NCBI GenBank assembly: GCA_034044135.1
Contig: CP139021.1
Location: 6,362,001-6,426,000 of the forward strand
DNA: 64,000 bases
Direction of reading: 5' to 3'
Source: Flammeovirgaceae bacterium SG7u.111
GTDB lineage: Bacteria; Bacteroidota; Bacteroidia; Cytophagales; Flammeovirgaceae
The notes below the pieces were generated by a model. That model did no database searches and was not told the origin of the DNA. It worked only from the letters and a program-made list of their open reading frames with translations. Both the position numbers and the translations under genes were made by a program. Within the stretch, counting starts at the first letter, position 1, and each line of letters begins with the position of its first letter. Below are positions 19,087 to 27,710 of the stretch, piece by piece.

Positions 19087-19452
19087 CTATTTTTTTATCA
19101 TTTTGATCAAATCTGATTCGATATACCAATCCCTAGCAAGATTTAATAAAGCGGTTGCTTCCATTTCACTAATGTAACCTTTTCTATTATTGGCATCCCA
19201 AACCATACTCAGATAAGATAGCCTAGTCTCTTTGTCAAACTTGTTCATTTGAACACTAAGATATTCCCTCGCTCTTTCAAAAGCAGTGTAATAATCTTCC
19301 GCTATAAAATCATAAGCCCATTGTAACTCCTCATGGGCATGAAGATTTTCAGCAGTATCAACTAAAATTTTGCGCTCGTCCTCATCTAATCCATGATAGT
19401 GGAAAATAACCGATTTGAGTAGTAAATAAGCTTTTTTTTCGTCACTTGTCAT
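19087..19452 (-). CDS. Small all-helical protein, possibly TerB-like
   Basis: A 121-residue soluble protein without signal or membrane segment. It appears to be made of amphipathic helices. The second half (RLSYLSMVWDANNRKGYISE, then MEATALLNLARDWYIESDLI) resembles the second metal-binding-type helical pair of TerB-like proteins, and the first half (YHGLDEDERKILVDTAENLH) could be the matching first pair. The usual acidic metal-ligand signature is not clear. It is a single gene between the siaC-like gene and the UDP-sugar pair. The family call is weak; otherwise function unknown. Confidence 0.5.
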   Translation of the reverse strand: MTSDEKKAYLLLKSVIFHYHGLDEDERKILVDTAENLHAHEELQWAYDFIAEDYYTAFERAREYLSVQMNKFDKETRLSYLSMVWDANNRKGYISEMEATALLNLARDWYIESDLIKMIKK

Positions 19453-19548
19453 GGCAACAACTCTTGTTTACAGCGAGTAAATATACGATTATTTCAAATA
19501 AGGCATGATGTGAGAATGTTTTTTATTGAAATAGCCATCACATCAAAC

Positions 19549-19588
19549 TTCACCCAAAACGATTAGGCTTGTAACTATTTTGGGTGAA
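19549..19588 (-). terminator. Hairpin downstream of the UDP-xylose genes
   Basis: A perfect 11-bp inverted repeat, TTCACCCAAAA/TTTTGGGTGAA, with an 18-base loop lies 23 bases after the uxs stop. On the minus strand no proper U-tract follows, so termination there would be inefficient or of another kind. Confidence 0.4.
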
Positions 19589-19610
19589 AGGATTTAATTT
19601 ATATTCAGAA

Positions 19611-20543
19611 TTAAACTTTTTCCTTGAAATATGCTAATGTTTTTTCTAACCCTTCTGAACGACCTACCAACGGCTTCCAATCTAAAATACTTTTTGCCTT
19701 AGTAATATCTGGACAGCGCTGTTTCGGGTCGTCTTTAGGTAAATCTTGGAAAATCAGTTTACTCCCTGATCCTGTTAACCTCAATATCTCTTCAGCAAAA
19801 TCTTTTATAGTAATCTCACTTGGGTTTCCGATGTTAACCGGTAAATGATAATCACTCATAAGTAACCTGTAAATACCTTCTACCAAATCAGACACATAAC
19901 AGAAGGAACGGGTTTGACTACCATCACCAAAAACAGTAATATTTTCACCTCTAAGCGCTTGTCCCATAAAAGCAGGCAATGCCCTTCCATCATCAAGTCG
20001 CATACGTGGGCCATATGTATTGAAAATCCTTACCATTCTTGTCTCCAGACCGTGGAAACTGTGGTAGGCCATAGTGATCGCTTCTTGAAACCTTTTAGCT
20101 TCATCATAAACGCCACGAGGTCCTACAGAATTGACATTACCCCAATACTCTTCCTTCTGTGGATGAACTGTAGGATCACCATATACTTCAGATGTCGAGG
20201 CCACTATAATTCTCGCTTTTTTTGCCCTGGCCAACCCTAATAGGTTATGAGTTCCCAAAGAACCCACTTTTAGGGTTTGAATTGGCATTTTAAGATAATC
20301 TATTGGGCTTGCTGGAGAAGCAAAATGTAATATATAATCGAGTTCTCCTGGCACGTGCACAAACTTGCTCACGTCGTGGTGGTAAAATTCGAAATTTTTG
20401 AGTGGAAACAGGTGCTCAATATTGTCAAGGTTTCCTGTAATTAGGTTGTCCATACCAATTACATGAAATCCTTTATCGATAAACTTATCGCAAAGGTGTG
20501 AACCTAAAAAGCCGGCCGCACCGGTAATGAGAACTTTCTTCAT
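19611..20543 (-). CDS. UDP-glucuronate decarboxylase (UDP-xylose synthase)
   Basis: A 310-residue cytoplasmic short-chain dehydrogenase of the extended NAD-dependent epimerase type. It converts UDP-glucuronate to UDP-xylose. The Rossmann motif GAAGFLGSH lies at 8-16. The catalytic YxxxK is Tyr146-Lys150 within [15 protein letters not shown], the signature that separates UXS enzymes from epimerases. The segments [19 protein letters not shown] and [18 protein letters not shown] also match. It lies 42 bases downstream of the UDP-glucose dehydrogenase gene that supplies its substrate, so the pair forms a two-step pathway for xylose-containing surface glycans. Confidence 0.93.
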   Translation of the reverse strand: MKKVLITGAAGFLGSHLCDKFIDKGFHVIGMDNLITGNLDNIEHLFPLKNFEFYHHDVSKFVHVPGELDYILHFASPASPIDYLKMPIQTLKVGSLGTHNLLGLARAKKARIIVASTSEVYGDPTVHPQKEEYWGNVNSVGPRGVYDEAKRFQEAITMAYHSFHGLETRMVRIFNTYGPRMRLDDGRALPAFMGQALRGENITVFGDGSQTRSFCYVSDLVEGIYRLLMSDYHLPVNIGNPSEITIKDFAEEILRLTGSGSKLIFQDLPKDDPKQRCPDITKAKSILDWKPLVGRSEGLEKTLAYFKEKV

Positions 20544-20585
20544 TTTAAAAGAATATATTAATAATAACTTAAAATATAGTTTAGG

Positions 20586-21899
20586 CTAACCTTCCACTAA
20601 GTTTCGACCAATTGATGCGTAATAAAACCCTAATTCTCTCATCTCTTCAAGATCATATAGATTTCTACCATCAAAAATTACTTTTTCCTTAAGCAACTCT
20701 GCTACTTTTGAAAAATCAGGAGTTCTAAAAAGAGACCACTCAGTGGCAACAATAAGTGCATCTGCATCTTTTAGAGTATCATAATGATCTTTTGAATAGA
20801 CAATTTTATCACCTAATACCTTTTGTACATTCTCCATCGCTTCTGGGTCGTGGGCAACTATCTCTGCACCAGCTTTGACCAACTCATCAATAATATAAAG
20901 AGCAGGCGCTTCCCTTATATCATCAGTATCAGGCTTAAATGCTAATCCCCACAATGCAAACTTTTTACCTTTCAAATCATCTCCAAAGTAGGACTTTATC
21001 TTGGGCACTAAAATAGTTTTCTGCTTATTATTAACATCCATAACAGATTCTAGAATCTGAAAGGCATTTCCATGTTCTATACCCGATTTGGCCAAGGCAG
21101 ATACGTCTTTGGGGAAACAGCTACCTCCATAACCAATACCTGGAAAAATGAACCTTTTCCCTATCCTTGCATCTGTACCAATCCCTATCCTAACTTTATC
21201 TACATCTGCCCCCACTTTCTCACAGAAATTGGCAATTTCATTCATAAATGTAATTTTGACAGCCAAGAATGAGTTTGCAGCATATTTAGTAAGCTCGGCA
21301 GATTTCTCATCCATAAAAATAATAGGATTTCCTTGGCGGACATATGGTTTATACAAAGCAGCCATAAGTGCCTGAGCTGTATCCGAAGAAGTACCAATAA
21401 CAATACGGTCAGGCTTCATAAAATCTGAAACGGCAAACCCTTCTCTCAAAAACTCGGGGTTTGATACTACATCAAATTTGTGCTTTGCATTTTTTGCAAT
21501 AGTAGCATGTACCTTGTCAGCTGTTCCTACTGGCACAGTACTTTTGTCCACAATCACCTTGTAGTCTTCCATAATGTGCCCAAGCTCATTGGCTACACCC
21601 AGTACATAAGACAGATCAGCCTCACCATCGCCTCCAGGAGGAGTCGGTAATGCCAAAAAGATAACCGATGCATGATCAACAGCTTCTTTCAGGTTTGTAG
21701 TAAATTTTAACCTTCCTGCCTTAAGGTTTCTTTCAAAAAAAACGTCGAGGTTTGGCTCATAAATCGGCACCTCTCCCGCTTTCATTTTTTCAACCTTTTC
21801 ATTGTCAATATCAACACAAATGACATTATTACCAGTTTCTGCAAGGCACGTTCCTGTTACCAATCCTACATAACCAGTACCTACTACTGCTATATTCAT
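20586..21899 (-). CDS. ugd: UDP-glucose 6-dehydrogenase
   Basis: A 437-residue cytoplasmic enzyme oxidising UDP-glucose to UDP-glucuronate with two NAD+. The N-terminal Rossmann motif is GTGYVGLVTGTC (7-18). The middle domain shows EFLREGFAVSDF, and the catalytic cysteine is Cys261 in GYGGSCFPKDV. The C-terminal UDP-binding domain has WGLAFKPDTDDIREAP. Length and motifs are standard for the family. It is the first gene of the ugd-uxs pair on the minus strand, and its product is directly used by the next gene. Confidence 0.96.
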   Translation of the reverse strand: MNIAVVGTGYVGLVTGTCLAETGNNVICVDIDNEKVEKMKAGEVPIYEPNLDVFFERNLKAGRLKFTTNLKEAVDHASVIFLALPTPPGGDGEADLSYVLGVANELGHIMEDYKVIVDKSTVPVGTADKVHATIAKNAKHKFDVVSNPEFLREGFAVSDFMKPDRIVIGTSSDTAQALMAALYKPYVRQGNPIIFMDEKSAELTKYAANSFLAVKITFMNEIANFCEKVGADVDKVRIGIGTDARIGKRFIFPGIGYGGSCFPKDVSALAKSGIEHGNAFQILESVMDVNNKQKTILVPKIKSYFGDDLKGKKFALWGLAFKPDTDDIREAPALYIIDELVKAGAEIVAHDPEAMENVQKVLGDKIVYSKDHYDTLKDADALIVATEWSLFRTPDFSKVAELLKEKVIFDGRNLYDLEEMRELGFYYASIGRNLVEG

Positions 21900-22079
21900 A
21901 CTATTAAAAATATATAATTAAATAAATTGGATGCTAAAATTGTTGCTAATATAGGGTAAGAAAATTACCTGATCCATCTATGGGCATGAAAGTTCAGAAA
22001 ATGTTATGCTTAAACATATTTTTTATTAGCTTATCACAACATGTTTTTTAGCTGTAGAAGAGATTATTATTCAAAAAGC

Positions 22080-23930
22080 TCATCGTGAAAGCACCATAAA
22101 TTTTCTCTTGATACTTTTTTTATCAGCAATATACTGACCCACAAGCCCATCAAGTACTTTTAGGGGAAGTGAGCCATTTCCTAAAATGAAAGAATGGAAT
22201 TCGAGGGGATCAAAATCTTGCTTTAGCTGAAGCTGAGTTTTTCTTTTCAGTTGCTGAAAAAATAAATAACCTCCTAAGCAAGAGGGGGCACGCCCAGGGG
22301 CTACAATACAAGCATCTACTTGCGCTTCCGCTTCCTTTAAGCCCACACCTGTTTCATTTTGGAAAAAAGCTATTGCTTCTTCCCTAGTCATTTGGTGAAA
22401 ATGAATCCTGATATCTACTACAGCTTTTGCCGCTTCTATCAATAGCTCTTGCAAACAAGCTATTTTCTCAAAATCATTTTTAGGTAGCCCTCTATCCATT
22501 GCAAGCTCTAGCCCATAGAGCGACCAACCATCCTGGTAAGCTCCAAATTCAATAGCTCGCCGGAAAGTAGGCAAAGTTTCCCGTGACTTTTGGACGGTCA
22601 ACTGAAAATGCCTTCCTGGATAAATCTCCCTGTACATAAGGGCAGGAAGCTTATACATCGCCCAACTAGTAGAATCATTTTTCAGATAAAAACTTGCTTC
22701 TCTATAGCTATCCAAACTACTTGGGTAATAATATCCCCCAGTTGGGTAGCTATCTAAATAAGACGGCATTTGATTAAACAATACTGTAGAAGTTCCCACT
22801 AAAGGCAGCATTTTACCAAATTTAGATTTGGCAATAGCGACCCTGTTCTTACAAAACTCTGTTACTTTTTCAAAACTCATCCCCTTCGCATTGGCACTCC
22901 CTATTTTCTTTTCTAACCTCTCAAATACCACTTTCATAGTAATTTCGGTTGTAAAAGCCTCATCGCACAACTCTTTTATAGCGAATTGCCTACTTTCCAT
23001 TTCCTCCAAAGCCATCAACTCAAGGTCTGGCACTAGGGTATCATAAGTCAATTTTTCATTCAAAAGGTGCATATAATACACATCACCATCCGTGTATTGC
23101 CATATTCCTACTTCCTCAGGAGCCTGTGTCCTCAGTGATTTCAACTTGTTTTTTAGCTCCTTAAAAGCCCGGTAGGTATTATCCTCTACTTCAATTTTCG
23201 CTTCCCACCTCAACTCTACCTTTGCCTCTTCAGGCATTTCTTCATTTTGGGCAAGCTTGAACATAAAGTCTTTAAAAAACAAACTTTCAGTTGGCTCTGG
23301 CGATATTATCGTATCAATTTGCGCAAGCATCAAGTCTATGATATGTTTTGGAGGCAACGCATCGTACACTTCCCGCACCATTAGTTGCTCTATTAGCTGG
23401 TCAATTTTAGTTGGAATCACCGAAAGCCTAGCCAAGTAATTCTCCGCATCTTCGAGATTGTTGATAATCTGAACTTCATGAAAAAATAAAGGAAGCTGTA
23501 CATGCAAACCTGTGAGATGATTGGTAGGAGTTTGATAGTGAGGAAATTGTTGTTGATAAAGCTTTTGTTTGATATAATGATCCAGCACTATGGTAGAAAG
23601 TAGCTGGGACTCATCCTGTTCATATCGCTTATAACTCCGTAGCATTTCAAAATTGCGGGTAAGAACCTTTAAGTCCCGACCAAACTGACTGGTAGAAATA
23701 TCATCGAGGTACTTTTCCGAATCACCCAAACCTAGCTCTGCAACATGTAACCGACTAACCAGCTCGGGTTTTTCCAAAGCATATTCCATGAACATCCTCT
23801 CAAAAAACAAGTCGATGGAAAATGGTTTGTACCAAACCAAATTTATCGCCCAAACCCCTAGGCATAAGATGCATGCTGCCAATATTCGAATAACTATTCG
23901 CCGAAGCTGTGCTTTGCGATAAATGAACAT
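22080..23930 (-). CDS. DUF885-family protein with degenerate active site
   Basis: A 616-residue protein with one N-terminal membrane helix (about 10-32, IRILAACILCLGVWAINLVW), probably anchored and facing the periplasm. The overall pattern is that of DUF885, a family of putative zinc peptidases. The family motif, normally HEGxPGHHxQ, reads REIYPGRHFQ here (Arg434, Arg440, His441). The usual EGWALYxE reads DGWSLYGLE, and the usual Asp-Thr-Gly-Leu-His reads DIRIH. Several expected metal ligands are thus missing, so it is probably not a working peptidase. The frame is intact, which argues for a retained non-catalytic role. Expressed alone, downstream of a terminator. Confidence 0.75.
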   Translation of the reverse strand: MFIYRKAQLRRIVIRILAACILCLGVWAINLVWYKPFSIDLFFERMFMEYALEKPELVSRLHVAELGLGDSEKYLDDISTSQFGRDLKVLTRNFEMLRSYKRYEQDESQLLSTIVLDHYIKQKLYQQQFPHYQTPTNHLTGLHVQLPLFFHEVQIINNLEDAENYLARLSVIPTKIDQLIEQLMVREVYDALPPKHIIDLMLAQIDTIISPEPTESLFFKDFMFKLAQNEEMPEEAKVELRWEAKIEVEDNTYRAFKELKNKLKSLRTQAPEEVGIWQYTDGDVYYMHLLNEKLTYDTLVPDLELMALEEMESRQFAIKELCDEAFTTEITMKVVFERLEKKIGSANAKGMSFEKVTEFCKNRVAIAKSKFGKMLPLVGTSTVLFNQMPSYLDSYPTGGYYYPSSLDSYREASFYLKNDSTSWAMYKLPALMYREIYPGRHFQLTVQKSRETLPTFRRAIEFGAYQDGWSLYGLELAMDRGLPKNDFEKIACLQELLIEAAKAVVDIRIHFHQMTREEAIAFFQNETGVGLKEAEAQVDACIVAPGRAPSCLGGYLFFQQLKRKTQLQLKQDFDPLEFHSFILGNGSLPLKVLDGLVGQYIADKKSIKRKFMVLSR

Positions 23931-24022
23931 AAAACTGATTTCTTCCTTTTTTAATGAATCAACTTAGGAACGAAAACGAAAACAGGAACGTATGGGGCAA
24001 ACCCTCCAAAGAAAAATTAGGC

Positions 24023-24052
24023 ATAAAAAAAGCCAGCTGAAGTGCTGGCTTT
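24023..24052 (-). terminator. Intrinsic terminator of the DUF350 gene
   Basis: On the minus strand, AAAGCCAGC and GCTGGCTTT form a perfect 9-bp stem around a 6-base loop, followed by TTTTATG. It begins 22 bases after the DUF350 stop codon. Confidence 0.88.
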
Positions 24053-24074
24053 CACATAATAATAAATATTTTTA

Positions 24075-24926
24075 TTATAAAAGGAAGTACAGTACAGCTG
24101 CAAAACTTATCGAAATCAACATTTCAAGTAAACCTGCTCCTACATTCCTATCCTCCGCTATTTCTTTGCTCAAATCAGATTTCGGTATAATAAACTTATC
24201 GAAGAAGAACCTTACAAAGAAAATATAAACTAAAATAAGGGCTACATCCCAACCAAGGGTTGACAAATGATCTGACCAGCTCTCGAAGTCACCAGAAATA
24301 GCTTTCATGATAATAATCCCTATGGCGATAAGCCCACCCGATAGTGACAGACCTGCCGCCAAGTTATCTTTTTCTATTTCATCGTGGAAAGAATAAGGCG
24401 TGAGCTTTTCGTAAATCCAAGCAAAGATTATCAAGATGACCTGCCCTATAAAATAAAACACTACTGCCGACAACACTCCTCCTCCTTCGCCATGAATAGC
24501 TCCAGCTATTACCAGCCCTGCTGATATATACGAAGCAGCTTGCACTACTCCCGTACCTGGGTTTTTATCTTCTATAATTTCCTTATTGGTGGAAAACTTG
24601 TATAAAACCAGTTTATCGTTAATAATCCGGGCTAAATTGAGCGCCACCATACCTCCTAAAGCGTAACCTCCTACAGCTATTACATCATTCACTACTCCAG
24701 TTCCCGGACCATCTACAGCACCTAAGAAAATGATGGTAATACCTAAAAAATACCCTGCAAGCACTACTGCAACAGCAACATTATCTTCTTCAGTTAGCTG
24801 ATGATTGAGGTTATAAGGCGTGGTAAGGTCAAAAACTAGTTTTGAGACCACAAAAACAACCACATATACAATGAGAAGACTGATAGCACTTAGGTATTCT
24901 TCTGGAATACTATTCAAAAAGTCCAT
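24075..24926 (-). CDS. Tandem DUF350 integral membrane protein
   Basis: A 283-residue protein with about eight predicted transmembrane helices in two homologous halves. Each half contains a TPY(N/S) element followed by an acidic stretch (LTTPYNLNHQLTEEDNVAVA; LTPYSFHDEIEKDNLAAG) and an AxGLxxxG-type helix, which is the DUF350 repeat. The function of DUF350 is not firmly known; members occur near stress and glutathionylspermidine-synthase-like genes in other bacteria, but no such partner is visible here. It is a single-gene unit with its own terminator. Confidence 0.8.
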   Translation of the reverse strand: MDFLNSIPEEYLSAISLLIVYVVVFVVSKLVFDLTTPYNLNHQLTEEDNVAVAVVLAGYFLGITIIFLGAVDGPGTGVVNDVIAVGGYALGGMVALNLARIINDKLVLYKFSTNKEIIEDKNPGTGVVQAASYISAGLVIAGAIHGEGGGVLSAVVFYFIGQVILIIFAWIYEKLTPYSFHDEIEKDNLAAGLSLSGGLIAIGIIIMKAISGDFESWSDHLSTLGWDVALILVYIFFVRFFFDKFIIPKSDLSKEIAEDRNVGAGLLEMLISISFAAVLYFLL

Positions 24927-25063
24927 TATTTTATAGTTAGAGGATGAATAAATTAAGCTTGAAAAAATTTAGGCATAAATTAAGGGAATAGTTCTACAGC
25001 CACAACTTTTGAGTGAGAAAAATAATAATTGAGAGGTAAAGTGGCTCCAGAGATAACTTTATC

Positions 25064-27235
25064 TTAGGCAGCATGCTTAGGTATTTTTACAAAAAAACGG
25101 CTTCCTTTATTTATTTCGCTTTCGCACCAAACCTCACCTTTCATTGCCTCTACATACTTTTTCACAATTGCTAGACCTAGCCCTGTAGAAGTCTCACCTC
25201 CTGTGGGCTTATTTGACAATTTGGCATAGCGGGTAAAAAGCAAGTTTTTTTCCTTTTCAGAAATCCCAGGTCCCTGATCTTCCACTTCAAACAAAACTGA
25301 ATCACCTTCTGCCTGTGCCTTCACCCTTATTTTCGACCTCACTGGTGAAAACTTGATTGCATTTGAGCAAAGGTTCTCGAGCACTTGTAAAAGGTAGTTC
25401 TCATCTGCAGCACATGCTAGCCCTTCTTGTACTCTCACTTCCAAATCCATTTCTTTTTTATGGACAGGCTCGTGGGTATTTTGCCTCAGGTATTTCAATA
25501 CCTCACTTACATCAACGTGATCAATATGCAAGTTTATCTTTCCTTCATTTATCGCTTCTACATCCAAAACACGGTTTATTCGCTTAGTCAAAATTTCTGT
25601 CGACTGCGTGGCTATGGTAAGTAATTGGTCGGTTGAAGCTTTGTCTTGTCCCATTTGGATCAGAGCCAATACACTTCTTATTTGGTTGAGGGGGCTTCGC
25701 AAGTCATGCGCCACCATCGCCATTATATCATCTTTTTCCTTATTCAGCTTCAGCAAATTCTCATTCTGAGTCAATATTTGGCTTTGGGCCGTCTCAATTT
25801 CCTCTTTCTGCTCTGTAAGCAATTCCTTTTGTTGGGAAAGCCTATCAGATATCGTTTTGTATTTTCTATACAAACGGAAAAGCACTGCTATAAGGATAGC
25901 GAACAAAACCACTCCTGACCCTAGAATATAATTCAGTTTCCTTTGCCCTTTCGCTAATTTAAGCTGGGATTTTTTTTCCATTTCAAGCACCTGAATCTCT
26001 TTGTCTTTCACTTCGAGCTCAAATTCCTTTCGCAACACATTCAACTGCTCCACAGACTGCTGTTTGAAAATACTATCCTCTATAGCATAATGCTCTTTCA
26101 AATATTTTAAAGCAGGCTCAATCTGACCAAGGCTTTCATAATTTTCAGAGATTATCTTTGTCAGGTCACTTAACCGTTCAAATTGAGACAGCTCACCTGC
26201 CATATTATACCCTCTCATCGCAAATACATTGGATACATTAAAATCTCCTGCCGACTTATAAAGTTTAGCTTTAGCCTGATAATTATTGGCCACCAATTCG
26301 TTGTTCTCAAACGATATAGCAATCTCCTGCGACTTATCTATAAAGTACAAGGCAGAGTCGAAATTATTAGCAGCCAAGTGTATTTCCCCCAAGTTATGCA
26401 TAGCAGCGCTAATACCATATGTGAAAGAAGTATTTTTAAATTGTTTGAGAGCATAATGCATATCATCAAAAGCCTCGTCATACTTTCCTAAATCTCTCTT
26501 TAACAACCCTCGATTAACTCTTGCTATAGCAACACCAATAGAATCACCCCTAGCTATAGATGATTCTATTGCCTTATCATAATACAACAGTGCTTTATTA
26601 TATTCACCTGATTTTTTAAAAACTACCGCAACATTATTGATCGTTTTCCCATACATATCTTCATCTCCCAACAACTTATAAATATCCATGGCCTCTAAGT
26701 ACAGTTCTAACGCATTAGTCTCTCTGCCCATATTATTATTAGCAGTACCCTTTTTATTCAAAATATCTGCATACAATAGTGAATCACTGTTTTGAAGGGC
26801 TGTATATGCAGCGGTATCTAAATACTTTATACTTTGAAAATAATGGCTTTTGGTAGCTAAATGGCTACCTAACGTATAATAAACCTTCGCTTTTGTATTG
26901 AGTTTGACTTCAATATTTGCAGATTCTTTTTCTAACAAATTAAAATAATAAATACTACTGTCGGCTTCTCCCGCATCTTGAAAAGCCACAGCTTTATCTT
27001 TTATCGAAAGGATATAAACATCCCCATTCCCTTCCATTTCAGCCGACGATTGAGCTAGTCGCAAATATGCAAGAGTGGAATCTAGATCTTTCCCCCAGTA
27101 TTCATCAACAAGCTTAAAATAAAGTTCACTTTTCAGCTCAGGATTTTTTGCCAACTCGCCATGTAGCGAATCTATTTGGCAAAGGGCAATTAGGCTACTA
27201 AAACTCAGTAGCATGAGGAGCAATATTTTTTTCAT
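25064..27235 (-). CDS. TPR-containing membrane sensor histidine kinase
   Basis: A 723-residue kinase. A signal peptide (1-19) is followed by about 380 residues of tetratricopeptide repeats predicted to be periplasmic, one membrane helix (about 432-455, YILGSGVVLFAILIAVLFRLY), a coiled coil, and the kinase core. His510 lies in MVAHDLRSPLNQ. The N-box is LENLCSNAIKFSP, the G1 box EDQGPGIS and the G2 box GLGLAIVKKYV. It has no receiver or DNA-binding domain, so it must act on a separate response regulator, and none lies beside it. The ligand is unknown; TPR sensors may recognise proteins or envelope state. Confidence 0.9.
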   Translation of the reverse strand: MKKILLLMLLSFSSLIALCQIDSLHGELAKNPELKSELYFKLVDEYWGKDLDSTLAYLRLAQSSAEMEGNGDVYILSIKDKAVAFQDAGEADSSIYYFNLLEKESANIEVKLNTKAKVYYTLGSHLATKSHYFQSIKYLDTAAYTALQNSDSLLYADILNKKGTANNNMGRETNALELYLEAMDIYKLLGDEDMYGKTINNVAVVFKKSGEYNKALLYYDKAIESSIARGDSIGVAIARVNRGLLKRDLGKYDEAFDDMHYALKQFKNTSFTYGISAAMHNLGEIHLAANNFDSALYFIDKSQEIAISFENNELVANNYQAKAKLYKSAGDFNVSNVFAMRGYNMAGELSQFERLSDLTKIISENYESLGQIEPALKYLKEHYAIEDSIFKQQSVEQLNVLRKEFELEVKDKEIQVLEMEKKSQLKLAKGQRKLNYILGSGVVLFAILIAVLFRLYRKYKTISDRLSQQKELLTEQKEEIETAQSQILTQNENLLKLNKEKDDIMAMVAHDLRSPLNQIRSVLALIQMGQDKASTDQLLTIATQSTEILTKRINRVLDVEAINEGKINLHIDHVDVSEVLKYLRQNTHEPVHKKEMDLEVRVQEGLACAADENYLLQVLENLCSNAIKFSPVRSKIRVKAQAEGDSVLFEVEDQGPGISEKEKNLLFTRYAKLSNKPTGGETSTGLGLAIVKKYVEAMKGEVWCESEINKGSRFFVKIPKHAA

Positions 27236-27710
27236 TGGTATGCTAGTAATATTAATTTCTGAATAGTAGAAGTAGCCATTACGTGTGGGCGGCGGCTAAA
27301 CTATTCCTATTCAAATAGAGTGACAATATCGTAGATAAATCTAAAAAAATCTTGATTATTTTAAATAAACAGGACAGAAACTCTTAATAAATCTTAAGAA
27401 AAGGCTTGTGTTCATTAGCTTAAGAGAAAAAGTCTGCATCTAGCGCACAATTAACTGCTACACGTCCATTCCAATAATAGAAACATAATCTTTGATTGAC
27501 TTTCTTCCATGTGGTTGAAAAGCTAAATTTACAACCGCTTAAAACATAAAGTCAATACAAAATTCTCATTTTCCAAACTTAGTTTGTACCAAGCGTGTCA
27601 TGAAAATACGTTAGTAATTATATTAATAACCATTAACATCCTGAGGTTTACCAATTGCGTAATTTCATGATCGATTACTTCTATTAGTATGTCGGATTTA
27701 ACAGGTCAAT
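27236..27710. other. Divergent intergenic region upstream of the TPR kinase and the unknown 746-residue gene
   Basis: About 475 A/T-rich bases without coding sequence, presumably holding two divergent promoters. Only near-matches to TAnnTTTG are present: TTAGTTTG on the plus strand near 27580, and TCTATTTG on the minus strand near 27315. Neither has a proper -33 element. Nothing else is recognised. Confidence 0.4.
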
